A stretch of DNA of 38,917 bases, taken from the IMG/VR virus record IMGVR_UViG_3300032282_003198, positions 1 to 38,917 of that record. The stretch is one strand, 5' to 3'. The notes under the pieces are model-generated. The model saw nothing but the letters and a program-made list of their open reading frames with translations. It was not told where the DNA came from and did not search any database. This document shows positions 17,616-25,144 of the stretch, one piece after another (the stretch's first letter is position 1; the number at the start of each line of letters is the position of its first letter). Made by a program: the position numbers and the translations under genes. This stretch comes from a virus.

Positions 17616-18578
17616 TTATTCAGTTGGTTTTTTCTTTCCTGACAAGGTACCAACAATCATAGAAACCAACAACAACACACCTGCTGCTGTTCCTATAATC
17701 CACATCGGAACCATCGTGGCACCAATAGCCAACCCAAGAAAGATGACGCCAGAAACAATCAAATTAAGTTTCTTTAACAACACCGCCAAAATAATGAATA
17801 TGATGCCCAACCCACCCAATGAGTAAGTCAACAAATCCATGATCAATCTGACACGTTCTTGTTTGGCCACTTCTTGTGCAATACGCACTTGGTCAATTGC
17901 ATCTGCTTTTAGTTTTTCTACTTCAACCTTGCGCTCAGATTCTATCTTTTCAATTGCCAAACGATTGGCTTCTTTGATTTGAGCCTTTTCTTTTTCCTTT
18001 TGTATAATCAATGCTTCAGCATCATCCAGTTGAGCCTTTTGATTTACAGCCAAATCAATGGTTTGTTTATATTTGATATACAATTGATCAATTGTCTTTG
18101 ATTTTTCATCTGCAACTTCTTTTTGTATTTCAACCTTTTCAGCATCAGTCAATCTGTCTGTGCGCATCATTACTTCTTTACTACGCAAATGAGCAATGGT
18201 GGTGTTGATATCAATCTTTTTCTTTTCTTGTGTAACATAGTATATACCATAATTCAACTCGCCAATATGATCAAAATTGTCTTGGTCTTTTTTCTTTAGA
18301 TCTTCATACGCCTTGGCCATTTCTACTTTCATTTTGGCATATTCATCTTCCATCTTCTTTTTATCTTCTGCTGCTTTTTGTTCAACGGCAGTTGCTCTGT
18401 CCATTGCTTCTTTGGCGGCTTGACCAGCAACAATTGCCGCTACATTAACTTCGGGGGCTACAACTTCGGCGGGGGTGACTTTCTTGCTGCCAAAACTTGG
18501 CATGCTTGGCATCTTTGGAACGATGCTGCAACCCGAGACGAACACAACCATCAGAAATAATATAGCGAATTTTTTCAT
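17616..18578 (-). CDS. lipoprotein with coiled coil and C-terminal membrane segments, candidate spanin-like
   Basis: Predicted lipoprotein of 320 aa. Residues 1-17 form a signal peptide with lipobox VSGC (Cys17) followed by Ser, which by the usual Asp+2 rule suggests outer-membrane sorting. After a Pro/Ser-rich linker comes a long charged coiled coil (about 50-243), then three hydrophobic segments (about 250-268, 271-288, 292-312) and a Lys-rich end. A lipid anchor at one end, a periplasmic coiled coil and a membrane anchor at the other is the plan of unimolecular spanins, which fuse inner and outer membranes in lysis. It is longer than known u-spanins and has three membrane segments rather than one. 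It ends a coupled cluster with three leader-bearing proteins. A superinfection-exclusion or adsorption role is an alternative. Confidence 0.65.
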   Translation of the reverse strand: MKKFAILFLMVVFVSGCSIVPKMPSMPSFGSKKVTPAEVVAPEVNVAAIVAGQAAKEAMDRATAVEQKAAEDKKKMEDEYAKMKVEMAKAYEDLKKKDQDNFDHIGELNYGIYYVTQEKKKIDINTTIAHLRSKEVMMRTDRLTDAEKVEIQKEVADEKSKTIDQLYIKYKQTIDLAVNQKAQLDDAEALIIQKEKEKAQIKEANRLAIEKIESERKVEVEKLKADAIDQVRIAQEVAKQERVRLIMDLLTYSLGGLGIIFIILAVLLKKLNLIVSGVIFLGLAIGATMVPMWIIGTAAGVLLLVSMIVGTLSGKKKPTE

Positions 18579-18581
18579 ATG

Positions 18582-19370
18582 TTATTTAATTCCACGTTTT
18601 GCTTGTAGTTTCTTGATCCACGCTGCTCTTTGTGCTGCTTTTCTTTTCTCATCATTGGATGCCATCGCTTTGAGTTCGCTTTCTGGAGCGTCTTCTGGTT
18701 GAGTGTCTTTGTCAGCAGAAAGTTCTTTTCTCAGTTCATCCGCTGTTTTCTTAACAAACGTTGGATCAAGATTCAAAGACTCTTCTTCACCTGCACTTGA
18801 AGACAATTGTTGAATGATATCGTTGTCTGTTGTTTCAGGTGCGGCGGTCAGGATATTTTCAATTGCAACGCGGGTGGCTTCATCCGAACCTGCTTCTCCA
18901 GTTGATACCGGATCAACTTTCCTTGGACGACCCATGCCAGCAATACCCTTTGGAACATACGGTCCCTTTGGTGCGTCGGTTGGTGTGCCATCCGGAATGG
19001 TCTTGTGTCCTTTGACCGACCAACCAGTTGGAGAACTTGAATCTTGAACCTTGAACTTGCTGCCCACGGCACCAGCAACACGTGCCATTTCTTCAATGGA
19101 TTCGCGGATCATAGCCATGATTTCTTCTTTGATACCAATTTTTGGAGTAGCTGGCTTTTTGACAACAGGAAGTTTCTTACCTTCTTGTTTTTCTACTGGT
19201 CCCTTGCCTGTGAGATCTTTTGATGAAGCAACATTTTCTGTGTGATCAGTTGAATCTTTGGATTTTTTGAATCCAGACAATCCTTTGGTTTCGTCAATTC
19301 GTTTTTGCTTTGCGGCAACAACTTCTTGAATAATAACTTTTAGTAATGATTTCAGTTCGGATTTTTTCAT
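18582..19370 (-). CDS. unknown protein with MKKSELK leader and AT-hook-like motif, 262 aa
   Basis: Function unknown. It begins with MKKSELKSLLKVIIQE, an amphipathic helix nearly identical at its start to the next upstream gene (MKKSELKSLINEIVQ), ending in I-x-E. A Lys/Pro-rich disordered stretch follows. A second similar helix (GIKEEIMAMIRESIEEMARV, about residues 78-97) precedes a small domain with GWSVKGHKTIPDGTP and a GMGRPRKV stretch (about residue 146) that resembles an AT-hook. The C-terminal part is acidic, then basic (KAAQRAAWIKKLQAKRGIK). This composition suggests a DNA- or nucleic-acid-associated, possibly packaged protein, which is inference. It is 3 bases from both neighbours, in the cluster 20488-17616. 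Confidence 0.6.
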   Translation of the reverse strand: MKKSELKSLLKVIIQEVVAAKQKRIDETKGLSGFKKSKDSTDHTENVASSKDLTGKGPVEKQEGKKLPVVKKPATPKIGIKEEIMAMIRESIEEMARVAGAVGSKFKVQDSSSPTGWSVKGHKTIPDGTPTDAPKGPYVPKGIAGMGRPRKVDPVSTGEAGSDEATRVAIENILTAAPETTDNDIIQQLSSSAGEEESLNLDPTFVKKTADELRKELSADKDTQPEDAPESELKAMASNDEKRKAAQRAAWIKKLQAKRGIK

Positions 19371-19373
19371 AAA

Positions 19374-19877
19374 TTATTGTTTATCTTTGATTGAATTGAT
19401 TCTGTCGATAACTTGACCTTGCTTCTTTGATAGACTTGCTTTTTTACGTTCAAGTCCTTCTATTTTTCTTTGAACTGGTGCATGCAGTTTGACTATATCA
19501 GCGTCAATTTTGCGAATGTCATTTGTGATTTTATCCAAAGCAGCTTGATATGTCGCCAATGATTTTTTATCTGAGTCAGTCATACCAGATTCTGGAGCAG
19601 ATATTCCAAATTCAGATGCACCAACTTCACCAATTTCTTGAATAGTTTCATTTTGTTCAACTGGATCTGCATTTACACCAAAATACAACACGCCGTTATT
19701 TTCATAAACTTCCACGACTTCCAAATCATGCGAACCATAGTGAGTCAGTATCTTCACATCTTTTATTTCACCTTCGCTGGCAATTTTGTTCACGGCGTCA
19801 GCAATCTGACTACGGGCCTCATTCAGCTTACGCTGAACAATTTCATTGATAAGACTTTTTAGTTCAGATTTTTTCAT
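19374..19877 (-). CDS. unknown protein with MKKSELK leader, 167 aa
   Basis: Function unknown. The N-terminus MKKSELKSLINEIVQRKLNEARS is the same leader type as in the 262-aa protein and ends in L-x-E followed by Ala-Arg, similar to a T4 prohead-protease site. The middle holds a small beta-rich segment (DVKILTHYGSHDLEVVEVYENNG, about residues 38-61). The C-terminal half is a long charged coiled coil (about 105-167). Its ATG overlaps the stop codon of the upstream 204-aa gene as ATGA (19874-19877), and the 262-aa gene follows after 3 bases, so the three are translationally coupled. Confidence 0.6.
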   Translation of the reverse strand: MKKSELKSLINEIVQRKLNEARSQIADAVNKIASEGEIKDVKILTHYGSHDLEVVEVYENNGVLYFGVNADPVEQNETIQEIGEVGASEFGISAPESGMTDSDKKSLATYQAALDKITNDIRKIDADIVKLHAPVQRKIEGLERKKASLSKKQGQVIDRINSIKDKQ

Positions 19878-20488
19878 TTGCCGTGCATTTTTAATATTTC
19901 ATCAGCAGCAGCCTTTGCTTTCTTGGCCAATTCAACTTCACGCTTTTCTTCTGGATTGCTCATGTCTGTTTCATCATGTTCTTCCAGATTGGAGTCTTGA
20001 AATCGAACACCATCTTCTTCTGATAGCTCACTTACCAAAGCATCAACTTGACCAGATGGACCCGTCAATGTAAATGAATAATTACGCAGTGTTTCTGTAC
20101 CAAATGCAGCATCTCCAAGGAACTTTATTTGCACTCCATATTTTTTAACAACAGCTTCAATTTCGTCAGAAGTTATTGGATATACATTATTTTCTACAGT
20201 GGCTTTTACTGATACGTTTCCACCAGCAGCTTCATTCATTCCTTTATTTTCCCAGGCAGCCCACATTTCACAAACACGCTGATTACCTTCATTCTTGGCA
20301 TTGTGAATCTTCCACATTGTAGCATAAGCTTTTTGTGGATTATCTTTATATCTACTCAACAACTTCTTTTCAAGAGCAGCTGGAAAATTTGGTGGAGCAG
20401 ATTCTTGTAGATTGGTTTCAGCAACTCCCAATCCAATTGCTTCTTTTACCACTTGTCTTACTAGTTGTTTTAGTTGAGCTTTATTCAT
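19874..20488 (-). CDS. unknown protein with MNKAQLK leader, 204 aa
   Basis: Function unknown. The N-terminus MNKAQLKQLVRQVVKEAIG is again an amphipathic leader ending in V-x-E followed by Ala. Residues about 28-95 form a helical segment with FPAALEKKLLSRYKDNPQKAYATMWKIHN. A beta-rich domain (about 100-165) includes SDEIEAVVKKYGVQIKFLGDA and YSFTLTGPSGQVDALVSEL. The end is acidic and then Lys/Ala-rich. It is the first gene of a coupled cluster with the 167-aa, 262-aa and lipoprotein genes. Upstream lie a TATTTATA element and an ATACTTATAT decamer shared with the gp32 and sheath leaders. Confidence 0.6.
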   Translation of the reverse strand: MNKAQLKQLVRQVVKEAIGLGVAETNLQESAPPNFPAALEKKLLSRYKDNPQKAYATMWKIHNAKNEGNQRVCEMWAAWENKGMNEAAGGNVSVKATVENNVYPITSDEIEAVVKKYGVQIKFLGDAAFGTETLRNYSFTLTGPSGQVDALVSELSEEDGVRFQDSNLEEHDETDMSNPEEKREVELAKKAKAAADEILKMHGK

Positions 20489-20516
20489 AGATTTTCTATT
20501 CTTATTGTTAAGTATA

Positions 20517-20534
20517 TATAAATATAAGTATGTT
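20517..20534 (-). promoter_or_regulatory. ATACTTATAT and TATTTATA elements upstream of the 204-aa cluster
   Basis: The minus strand reads AACATACTTATAT followed by TTATA, combining the 13-mer AACATACTTATAT shared with the sheath leader (33100-33112) and the TATTTATA octamer of other gaps. It lies 29 nt upstream of the first ATG and just after the terminator at 20541-20564, so it is a reasonable place for a promoter of this cluster. Confidence 0.35.
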
Positions 20535-20540
20535 TATAAA

Positions 20541-20564
20541 AAAACTGTGTTTTAGTTGCACAGT
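20541..20564 (-). terminator. terminator after the first Vsr-like endonuclease gene
   Basis: Minus-strand stem ACTGTG / CACAGT with a 9-nt loop, followed by TTTTTTTAT. The stem is short (6 bp) but the U-tract is good. It separates the endonuclease gene from the 204-aa cluster. The rest of the 171-nt gap shows no gene. Confidence 0.55.
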
Positions 20565-20659
20565 GTTTGTATCTACTGTGTGACTTGTGTGGCTCAGAAG
20601 CAAGATTGTATAGTCAGATATGAACACAGGTCAAGATCAAAATGCTCAATGATATGTTC

Positions 20660-22366
20660 TTATAACAGATTCATCTCGTATTTGAGATTACCACAGTCCC
20701 AAATACGATTATATCCATTATTTTGCATGTTCTGCCATTCTGTTAAAATAGCATCAAATTTGGGCAATTTTGATTTTAATACTTGTTTTCTGAACCCAAA
20801 TCTGTGGTATTTGTTATAATAACCATTTTTAAAATACCAATAATTTGGCGGAGATATATGTGATAGTTTCATTCCTATTGAACTGTATATATTTTTGTGT
20901 ATATATGTGAATCTACGATCTGCATAACTTATTATTTTTTTGGGGTTATGTTCGGATATAAACACTTTTAAAAACTTTGAAACAATTCCAACTATAGAAA
21001 CGGAGGTTGCAAATCTAACCAATTCGTATGTATCTTTGTTAGGGTTTTTGATTCCAAGCGCAGCTCGTTCTTTTCCAAATGTAATAACTGCCACCAATTC
21101 TTTGTTATAAAATGCACCATATCGCACGGACGATATATCTTTTCCTTGTATATGATATGCATCAAGAAATTTATCTTTTTCAACATTTGATATTTTTGAT
21201 ATTATCAATTCTCGCGCACCTATTCTTTTTTCGGATATAAAATGAGAACGCAATTTTTGTTTTACTATTTCTTTTTTGTTCTTCCACTCGTCTTCAAATA
21301 TATGAATTAGATGTATATCATTTGACTCGCACTCTTCAGTTTTTAGCAAATGATATTTTTTTGATTTTCCCGCCATCTCTGAATGCCAATATAATCCGTT
21401 AAATTCAATAGCGATTTTCTTTGATGGAATGTATATATCAAGCTCCAATCCAGATGGTAAAATATCTTTACTGTTTTCAATTATAGATTCGTTGGTGATA
21501 GATTTTATATACTCTACTATTTCTTTTTCTGCAATAGATGTTTTTTCATATTCTATCGGATTGCACTTTAAGCAGCGAGGAAGATGTCCACCGTCTATAT
21601 GATCTGAAAATATATCATTGCACAACTTGCATTGAAATTTGTATAAATTAATTCTGTCTGTGTTGATATATTCTTCTTTTGTAAATAAAGGAATATACCC
21701 AGCATTTAATTTGTGTTCATTCAGCAGTATATCGTAAAAAGCGTCAATAAATTTTTTACGCTTTGCTTCTTTGACGTGCAACATTTTACTTGGATGTTCT
21801 GCACCATATTTATCAAGATTTGTTTGCTTTATTTTTTTTCTGATATCAGATGATTGAAATGGATTTTCTACACCATTATTAAGCAAGCAAGTTTTTTTCT
21901 TTTTATCTTTTACATCACTTCGTTGAGATACATGTTCCACTCCATACAATTTAATATTATGCAATTTTGTTTTTTCTATCACATCATCTGACTGAAATGC
22001 CCAATTTACACCAAACTTTTTTTGATTTGTTTCTTGTATCGTTTTTAATACTTGTTCACTTTTTGCTGCATTATCTACTCCATATCTACTTAAACAAGTA
22101 AGTTTGGCTTTTTCCGAATTTACATATGTTTCGCTACCATACTTTTCCAACTTTGTCTTTTTAATCTTGGAAATTCTTGCTGGATTTCTTGCTACATATA
22201 TGCCACTGCATTTAGCAGAACAAGTTTTTTGATCACGCTTTATCAGTGACCAGAAAGACATATTGCAAATTTTGCAATTTGTTTCTTGCCAAAATTTTAA
22301 ATTTTTTTGCACACATACAGTGTGGTCATTTTTGCTATCATTGTCAATTTCTATATTTTTGTTCAT
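20660..22366 (-). CDS. Vsr-like (EDxHD-type) homing endonuclease with GNAT/Mom-like domain, copy 1, 568 aa
   Basis: Probable free-standing homing endonuclease. The order of parts is: an N-terminal zinc motif (CKIC..TCSAKC, about 31-53); five to six repeats of about 35 residues with the pattern KYGxExxxxSxxxxxKxxxT (about 65-200), probably for DNA binding; a second zinc motif (CKLC...CLKC, about 246-268); a nuclease core of the very-short-patch-repair type (LELDIYIPSKKIAIEFNG, YWHSE, KYHLLKT, IHIFEDEW, about 307-361, with D310, E321, H328 as likely active-site residues); and a C-terminal GNAT-like domain (about 380-520: AYHIQG, VAVITFGKE, YELVRFA, IISYADRRF, NYWYFK), reminiscent of Mom-type acyltransferases. 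It starts next to the tube terminator, inside whose stem the GAGA ribosome-binding candidate lies. Related copies are at 23055 and 27981. Confidence 0.82.
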   Translation of the reverse strand: MNKNIEIDNDSKNDHTVCVQKNLKFWQETNCKICNMSFWSLIKRDQKTCSAKCSGIYVARNPARISKIKKTKLEKYGSETYVNSEKAKLTCLSRYGVDNAAKSEQVLKTIQETNQKKFGVNWAFQSDDVIEKTKLHNIKLYGVEHVSQRSDVKDKKKKTCLLNNGVENPFQSSDIRKKIKQTNLDKYGAEHPSKMLHVKEAKRKKFIDAFYDILLNEHKLNAGYIPLFTKEEYINTDRINLYKFQCKLCNDIFSDHIDGGHLPRCLKCNPIEYEKTSIAEKEIVEYIKSITNESIIENSKDILPSGLELDIYIPSKKIAIEFNGLYWHSEMAGKSKKYHLLKTEECESNDIHLIHIFEDEWKNKKEIVKQKLRSHFISEKRIGARELIISKISNVEKDKFLDAYHIQGKDISSVRYGAFYNKELVAVITFGKERAALGIKNPNKDTYELVRFATSVSIVGIVSKFLKVFISEHNPKKIISYADRRFTYIHKNIYSSIGMKLSHISPPNYWYFKNGYYNKYHRFGFRKQVLKSKLPKFDAILTEWQNMQNNGYNRIWDCGNLKYEMNLL

Positions 22367-22402
22367 AAAAAATCTCTATGCATATAAATAGCATAGAGAT
22401 TT
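22364..22402 (-). terminator. strong intrinsic terminator after the tail tube gene
   Basis: Perfect 12-bp stem (AAATCTCTATGC / GCATAGAGATTT) with a 9-nt loop, followed on the minus strand by a run of T into the endonuclease start codon. It ends the tube transcript. The T-run runs directly into the ATG at 22366, so the endonuclease gene begins exactly at the terminator. Confidence 0.85.
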
Positions 22403-22431
22403 GCGAAAGCGTGACCGCTTGAGATGTTATA

Positions 22432-22926
22432 TCAATATTGTAAGATACAATAATCCATAGTCAGCGTCATGTTGATGGTCAATGCTTCGTTTGCACTCCA
22501 ATCCAAACCAGCACCATTGAAATCAACGGTGGATGGAAAGCACCCCTTCAGTTGCCATTGTTCAACTTTGTCACCAACTGGTCCAAGAACGTCGATGTTA
22601 ACATCTTTCTTGTAAAAATCAGCATAGCCGTTACGACCGGTTACTGACTCATGCGCCAAACGAACCCACTCCATACATGCTTGAGCAGCAGATGGAACGA
22701 TTGGGTCATACAGAGTGATTTGAATGTCTTGCCATTCACTCTTGCCCTTTAGTTTGCGATATGTGTTAATGTGGTCAAGTTTGATTGTACCATTTACGAT
22801 ACTTGGACGAGCAGCAGCCTTGATAAGATATGCTGGAATTCCGTCGATGTTCATGATGAAACGGTTTTGAACTTTTGGTTCATAAGCCGTAAAGAATATT
22901 TGATTTGCGTCTAATAGGTCTGCCAT
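22432..22926 (-). CDS. 19: tail tube protein (gp19-like)
   Basis: Major tail tube subunit, forming the hexameric inner tube around the tape measure. The 164-aa size matches T4 gp19 (163 aa). The features fit the family: an N-terminal FEPKVQNRF-like strand (YEPKVQNRFIMNIDG), the YLIKAAARPS and WQDIQITLYDPI segments, SAAQACMEWVRL, and a C-terminal beta-strand, EALTINMTLTMDYCILQ. It has a good Shine-Dalgarno GGAG 10 nt before the ATG, one of only a few in the window, which fits high expression. It is followed by a strong terminator and lies on the opposite strand to the plus-strand endonuclease gene upstream. Confidence 0.93.
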   Translation of the reverse strand: MADLLDANQIFFTAYEPKVQNRFIMNIDGIPAYLIKAAARPSIVNGTIKLDHINTYRKLKGKSEWQDIQITLYDPIVPSAAQACMEWVRLAHESVTGRNGYADFYKKDVNIDVLGPVGDKVEQWQLKGCFPSTVDFNGAGLDWSANEALTINMTLTMDYCILQY

Positions 22927-22936
22927 AATTATGTTT

Positions 22937-22940
22937 CTCC
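22937..22940 (-). promoter_or_regulatory. strong Shine-Dalgarno of the tail tube gene
   Basis: GGAG, minus strand, 10 nt from the ATG. The sheath gene has AGGAG at the same 10-nt distance (33071-33075). Most other genes here have no such element. Confidence 0.7.
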
Positions 22941-23003
22941 GATTGATTGTTTACTGTGAGTTTTCACTAATAATAAATAAATAGATGTCAACAAAATTTT
23001 TTC

Positions 23004-23032
23004 TTTACATATAAGATATATAATCCTATACT
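23004..23032 (+). promoter_or_regulatory. sigma-70-like promoter of the plus-strand cassette
   Basis: TTTACA (23004-23009) and TATACT (23027-23032), each one mismatch from consensus, are separated by exactly 17 bp and lie 22 nt upstream of the endonuclease ATG at 23055. This is the best host-type promoter I see and explains independent expression of this strand. Confidence 0.6.
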
Positions 23033-23054
23033 GCATACGAACTCAAATACATTT

Positions 23055-24578
23055 ATGGCAAGACCCAAGAAAAATCCTGAATATACAAACATGCTTTGCA
23101 AGACATGCCAAAAGGATTTTCAAGTAAAATGGGTCAAGCGAAATATACAAAAATATTGCTGTAAGTCATGTGCCAACAAAGACCCAGAAGTGCTGCTAAA
23201 AATGATAGAATCTCAAAAGCAAACTTCGTTGTTGAAATATGGTGTAGAATATCCTATGCAGAAAGAAAGTGTTGTAGAGAATTACAAGATCAGCATGAAA
23301 GCAAAGTATGGCAAAGAGTTTGCTCAACAAGTAAAATCTATCAACGACAAATCCAAGCGAACCAACATGCAAAACTATGGAGTTGAAAATGTACTACAAA
23401 AAAACAGTCCATTGCGAGAAAAGATCATAGATGGTTGGATGGAAAAATATGGAGTAGATAATCCGGGCAAATCTCGTGAAGTAATAGATCGCAGAAGTAA
23501 AGTAAAACAAGAAAATCATTATGAAAAGCTTTGTGCATATTTCAATGATCAACAAATAGAATGGTTAATAAAACCAGAAGAATATGATGGTTATCATTTT
23601 TCTAAGAAATACAACTTTAAGTGCAACAAATGCAATGGCGGATTTGACTCAACTGTATATGTTCCCACGGATGTATTTTGTGAGTTGTGTCATCCTGAAC
23701 GAAAAATCACAGCCGAAACATCATTGCACGAGTTTTTGGTGTCTGAACTGAATGGAAAAACCGTATCAAGGCACAATCGAACTATATTAGAAGGTAAAGA
23801 ACTTGATTTTTATATACCAGAATTAAACTTTGCTATTGAATATAATGGCTTATATTGGCACAGAGAAGGTCAAGCAAGAATGAGTAAAAACTATCATTTG
23901 GATAAAACAACAAAATGTGCGGAGAAAAATATACGATTGATTCATATCTTTGAGAATGAATGGAAGCACAAAACAAACATTGTTAAATCCATCATTCGCC
24001 AAAGTTTGGGCGGCTCAATGGTCAAAATATATGGCAGAGAATGTGAAATCAAAAAAGTTGATAAAAACAGAAAGCGAGATTTCTTGAACAATTGTCATAT
24101 ACAAGGTGATGACCGTTGTAGTGTGGCGTATGGATTATACTATAAAGATTCTCTTGTGAGTATTATGACATTTTGCAAGAGTAGATTTGATAAGAAAATA
24201 GAATGGGAAATATCAAGATTTTGTAATTCACTCAATACACGAATACTTGGTGGTGCCAGTAAATTATTCAGTGTATTTTTGGAAGATTATAAACCAAAAA
24301 GCGTGGTAAGTTATTCTGACAGACGATTTTTTACAGGAGATATATATAATAAACTGGGTATGGAGTTTGCAGGAAATACTGCACAAGGATATCATTATGT
24401 ATCGCCGGATTTTAGCACATTATTCAACCGCCAAATGTTCCAAAAATCCAAATTGAAAAATAAACTACAAAAATTTGACCCGTCGCTATCAGAATGGGAA
24501 AATATGAAAGCCAATGGATTTGATAGAATATGGGATTGTGGACATACCAAATGGATTTATAAACCCAAAATTTCTTGA
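23055..24578 (+). CDS. Vsr-like (EDxHD-type) homing endonuclease with GNAT/Mom-like domain, copy 2, 507 aa
   Basis: Same architecture as the copies at 20660 and 27981, but on the plus strand. Zinc motif CKTC..CCKSC (about 15-39); repeats containing KYGVE, YGVEN and KYGVDN (about 60-145); second zinc motif CNKC...CELC (190-212); Vsr-like core with KELDFYIPELNFAIEYNG and YWHRE (248-271; D251, E262, H269), then YHLDKT and IHIFENEW (to 303); GNAT-like C-terminal domain (about 335-450: CHIQGDDRCSVAYG, VSIMTFCK, ISRFCNS, VVSYSDRRF). It is shorter because it has fewer repeats. It has its own sigma-70-like promoter and lies back to back with the tail tube gene. Likely a mobile gene; target unknown. 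Confidence 0.82.
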   Translation: MARPKKNPEYTNMLCKTCQKDFQVKWVKRNIQKYCCKSCANKDPEVLLKMIESQKQTSLLKYGVEYPMQKESVVENYKISMKAKYGKEFAQQVKSINDKSKRTNMQNYGVENVLQKNSPLREKIIDGWMEKYGVDNPGKSREVIDRRSKVKQENHYEKLCAYFNDQQIEWLIKPEEYDGYHFSKKYNFKCNKCNGGFDSTVYVPTDVFCELCHPERKITAETSLHEFLVSELNGKTVSRHNRTILEGKELDFYIPELNFAIEYNGLYWHREGQARMSKNYHLDKTTKCAEKNIRLIHIFENEWKHKTNIVKSIIRQSLGGSMVKIYGRECEIKKVDKNRKRDFLNNCHIQGDDRCSVAYGLYYKDSLVSIMTFCKSRFDKKIEWEISRFCNSLNTRILGGASKLFSVFLEDYKPKSVVSYSDRRFFTGDIYNKLGMEFAGNTAQGYHYVSPDFSTLFNRQMFQKSKLKNKLQKFDPSLSEWENMKANGFDRIWDCGHTKWIYKPKIS

Positions 24579-24608
24579 CATTTCTTACATTATGAATAAC
24601 TTGTCGAT

Positions 24609-25043
24609 ATGACTATATTCAATATAGAAAAATCTTTCACAGAAAAAGCCAAGCGTCGTTGGCAGAAAATCTTTATCGCTGTTGACGTTCATGATGTTAT
24701 TTTAGAAGCTAAATATAATCTAAATAATGATGGTGCTGGTTATATGCCAAACTGCATAAAGGTCTTGCAGCAGTGGAGTAAGCGCGAAGATGTATCTCTC
24801 ATTCTTTGGACAAGCAGTCATATCGGTCCAACTAGCAAAGTGTTAGACAATCTAGAAAAGCAGGGAGTGAGTTTCAAACATGTGAACAGCAACCCCGAAT
24901 GCCCAAATGATGCACTTTGCGATTTCAGCAAAAAGTTTTACTTCAATATTCTACTTGATGATAAGGCTGGAATGGACGCGGCTGGCGGGGATTGGTTCCT
25001 CATTGAAAAAGAATTAAAGCGTATCGGAGAATGGAAAGAATAA
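24609..25043 (+). CDS. HAD-superfamily-like protein, 144 aa
   Basis: Small HAD-like hydrolase candidate. The first strand reads KIFIAVDVHDVILEA (about residues 20-34). It corresponds to HAD motif I, but the usual DxD is DVHD, with D26 kept and the general acid position occupied by His28 (or shifted to D29). Motif II is likely LILWTSS (about 64-70) and motif IV is FNILLDDKAGMD with D117-D118. The substrate is unknown; the altered motif I may mean changed or lost phosphatase activity. It follows the plus-strand endonuclease by 30 nt and is probably on the same transcript. There is no Shine-Dalgarno sequence. It is not a close relative of the HAD protein at 27406. Confidence 0.65.
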   Translation: MTIFNIEKSFTEKAKRRWQKIFIAVDVHDVILEAKYNLNNDGAGYMPNCIKVLQQWSKREDVSLILWTSSHIGPTSKVLDNLEKQGVSFKHVNSNPECPNDALCDFSKKFYFNILLDDKAGMDAAGGDWFLIEKELKRIGEWKE

Positions 25044-25064
25044 TATTGTTAATGTAATGTAAAG

Positions 25065-25113
25065 TTGATTGACTGTGTACAATAGTGTGATATGTATAGA
25101 TATAGTCAATCAA
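25065..25113 (+). promoter_or_regulatory. inverted repeat / operator-like element upstream of the EF-hand gene
   Basis: TTGATTGACT (25065-25074) and its exact reverse complement AGTCAATCAA (25104-25113) flank 29 nt, and a third TTGACT follows at 25120-25125. TTGACT at 25069 could be a -35 box with TATGTA 16 nt downstream. The arrangement would suit repressor control of the EF-hand gene. The repeat is seen directly; the function is inferred. Confidence 0.4.
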
Positions 25114-25144
25114 TTACGGTTGACTGAAACAAAGGAAAGTCAGC

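Noticed and set aside
22927-23003. Perfect TTGACA box upstream of the tube gene on the minus strand
   Set aside because: No acceptable -10 box lies 16-18 nt downstream, so I did not call a promoter from it.
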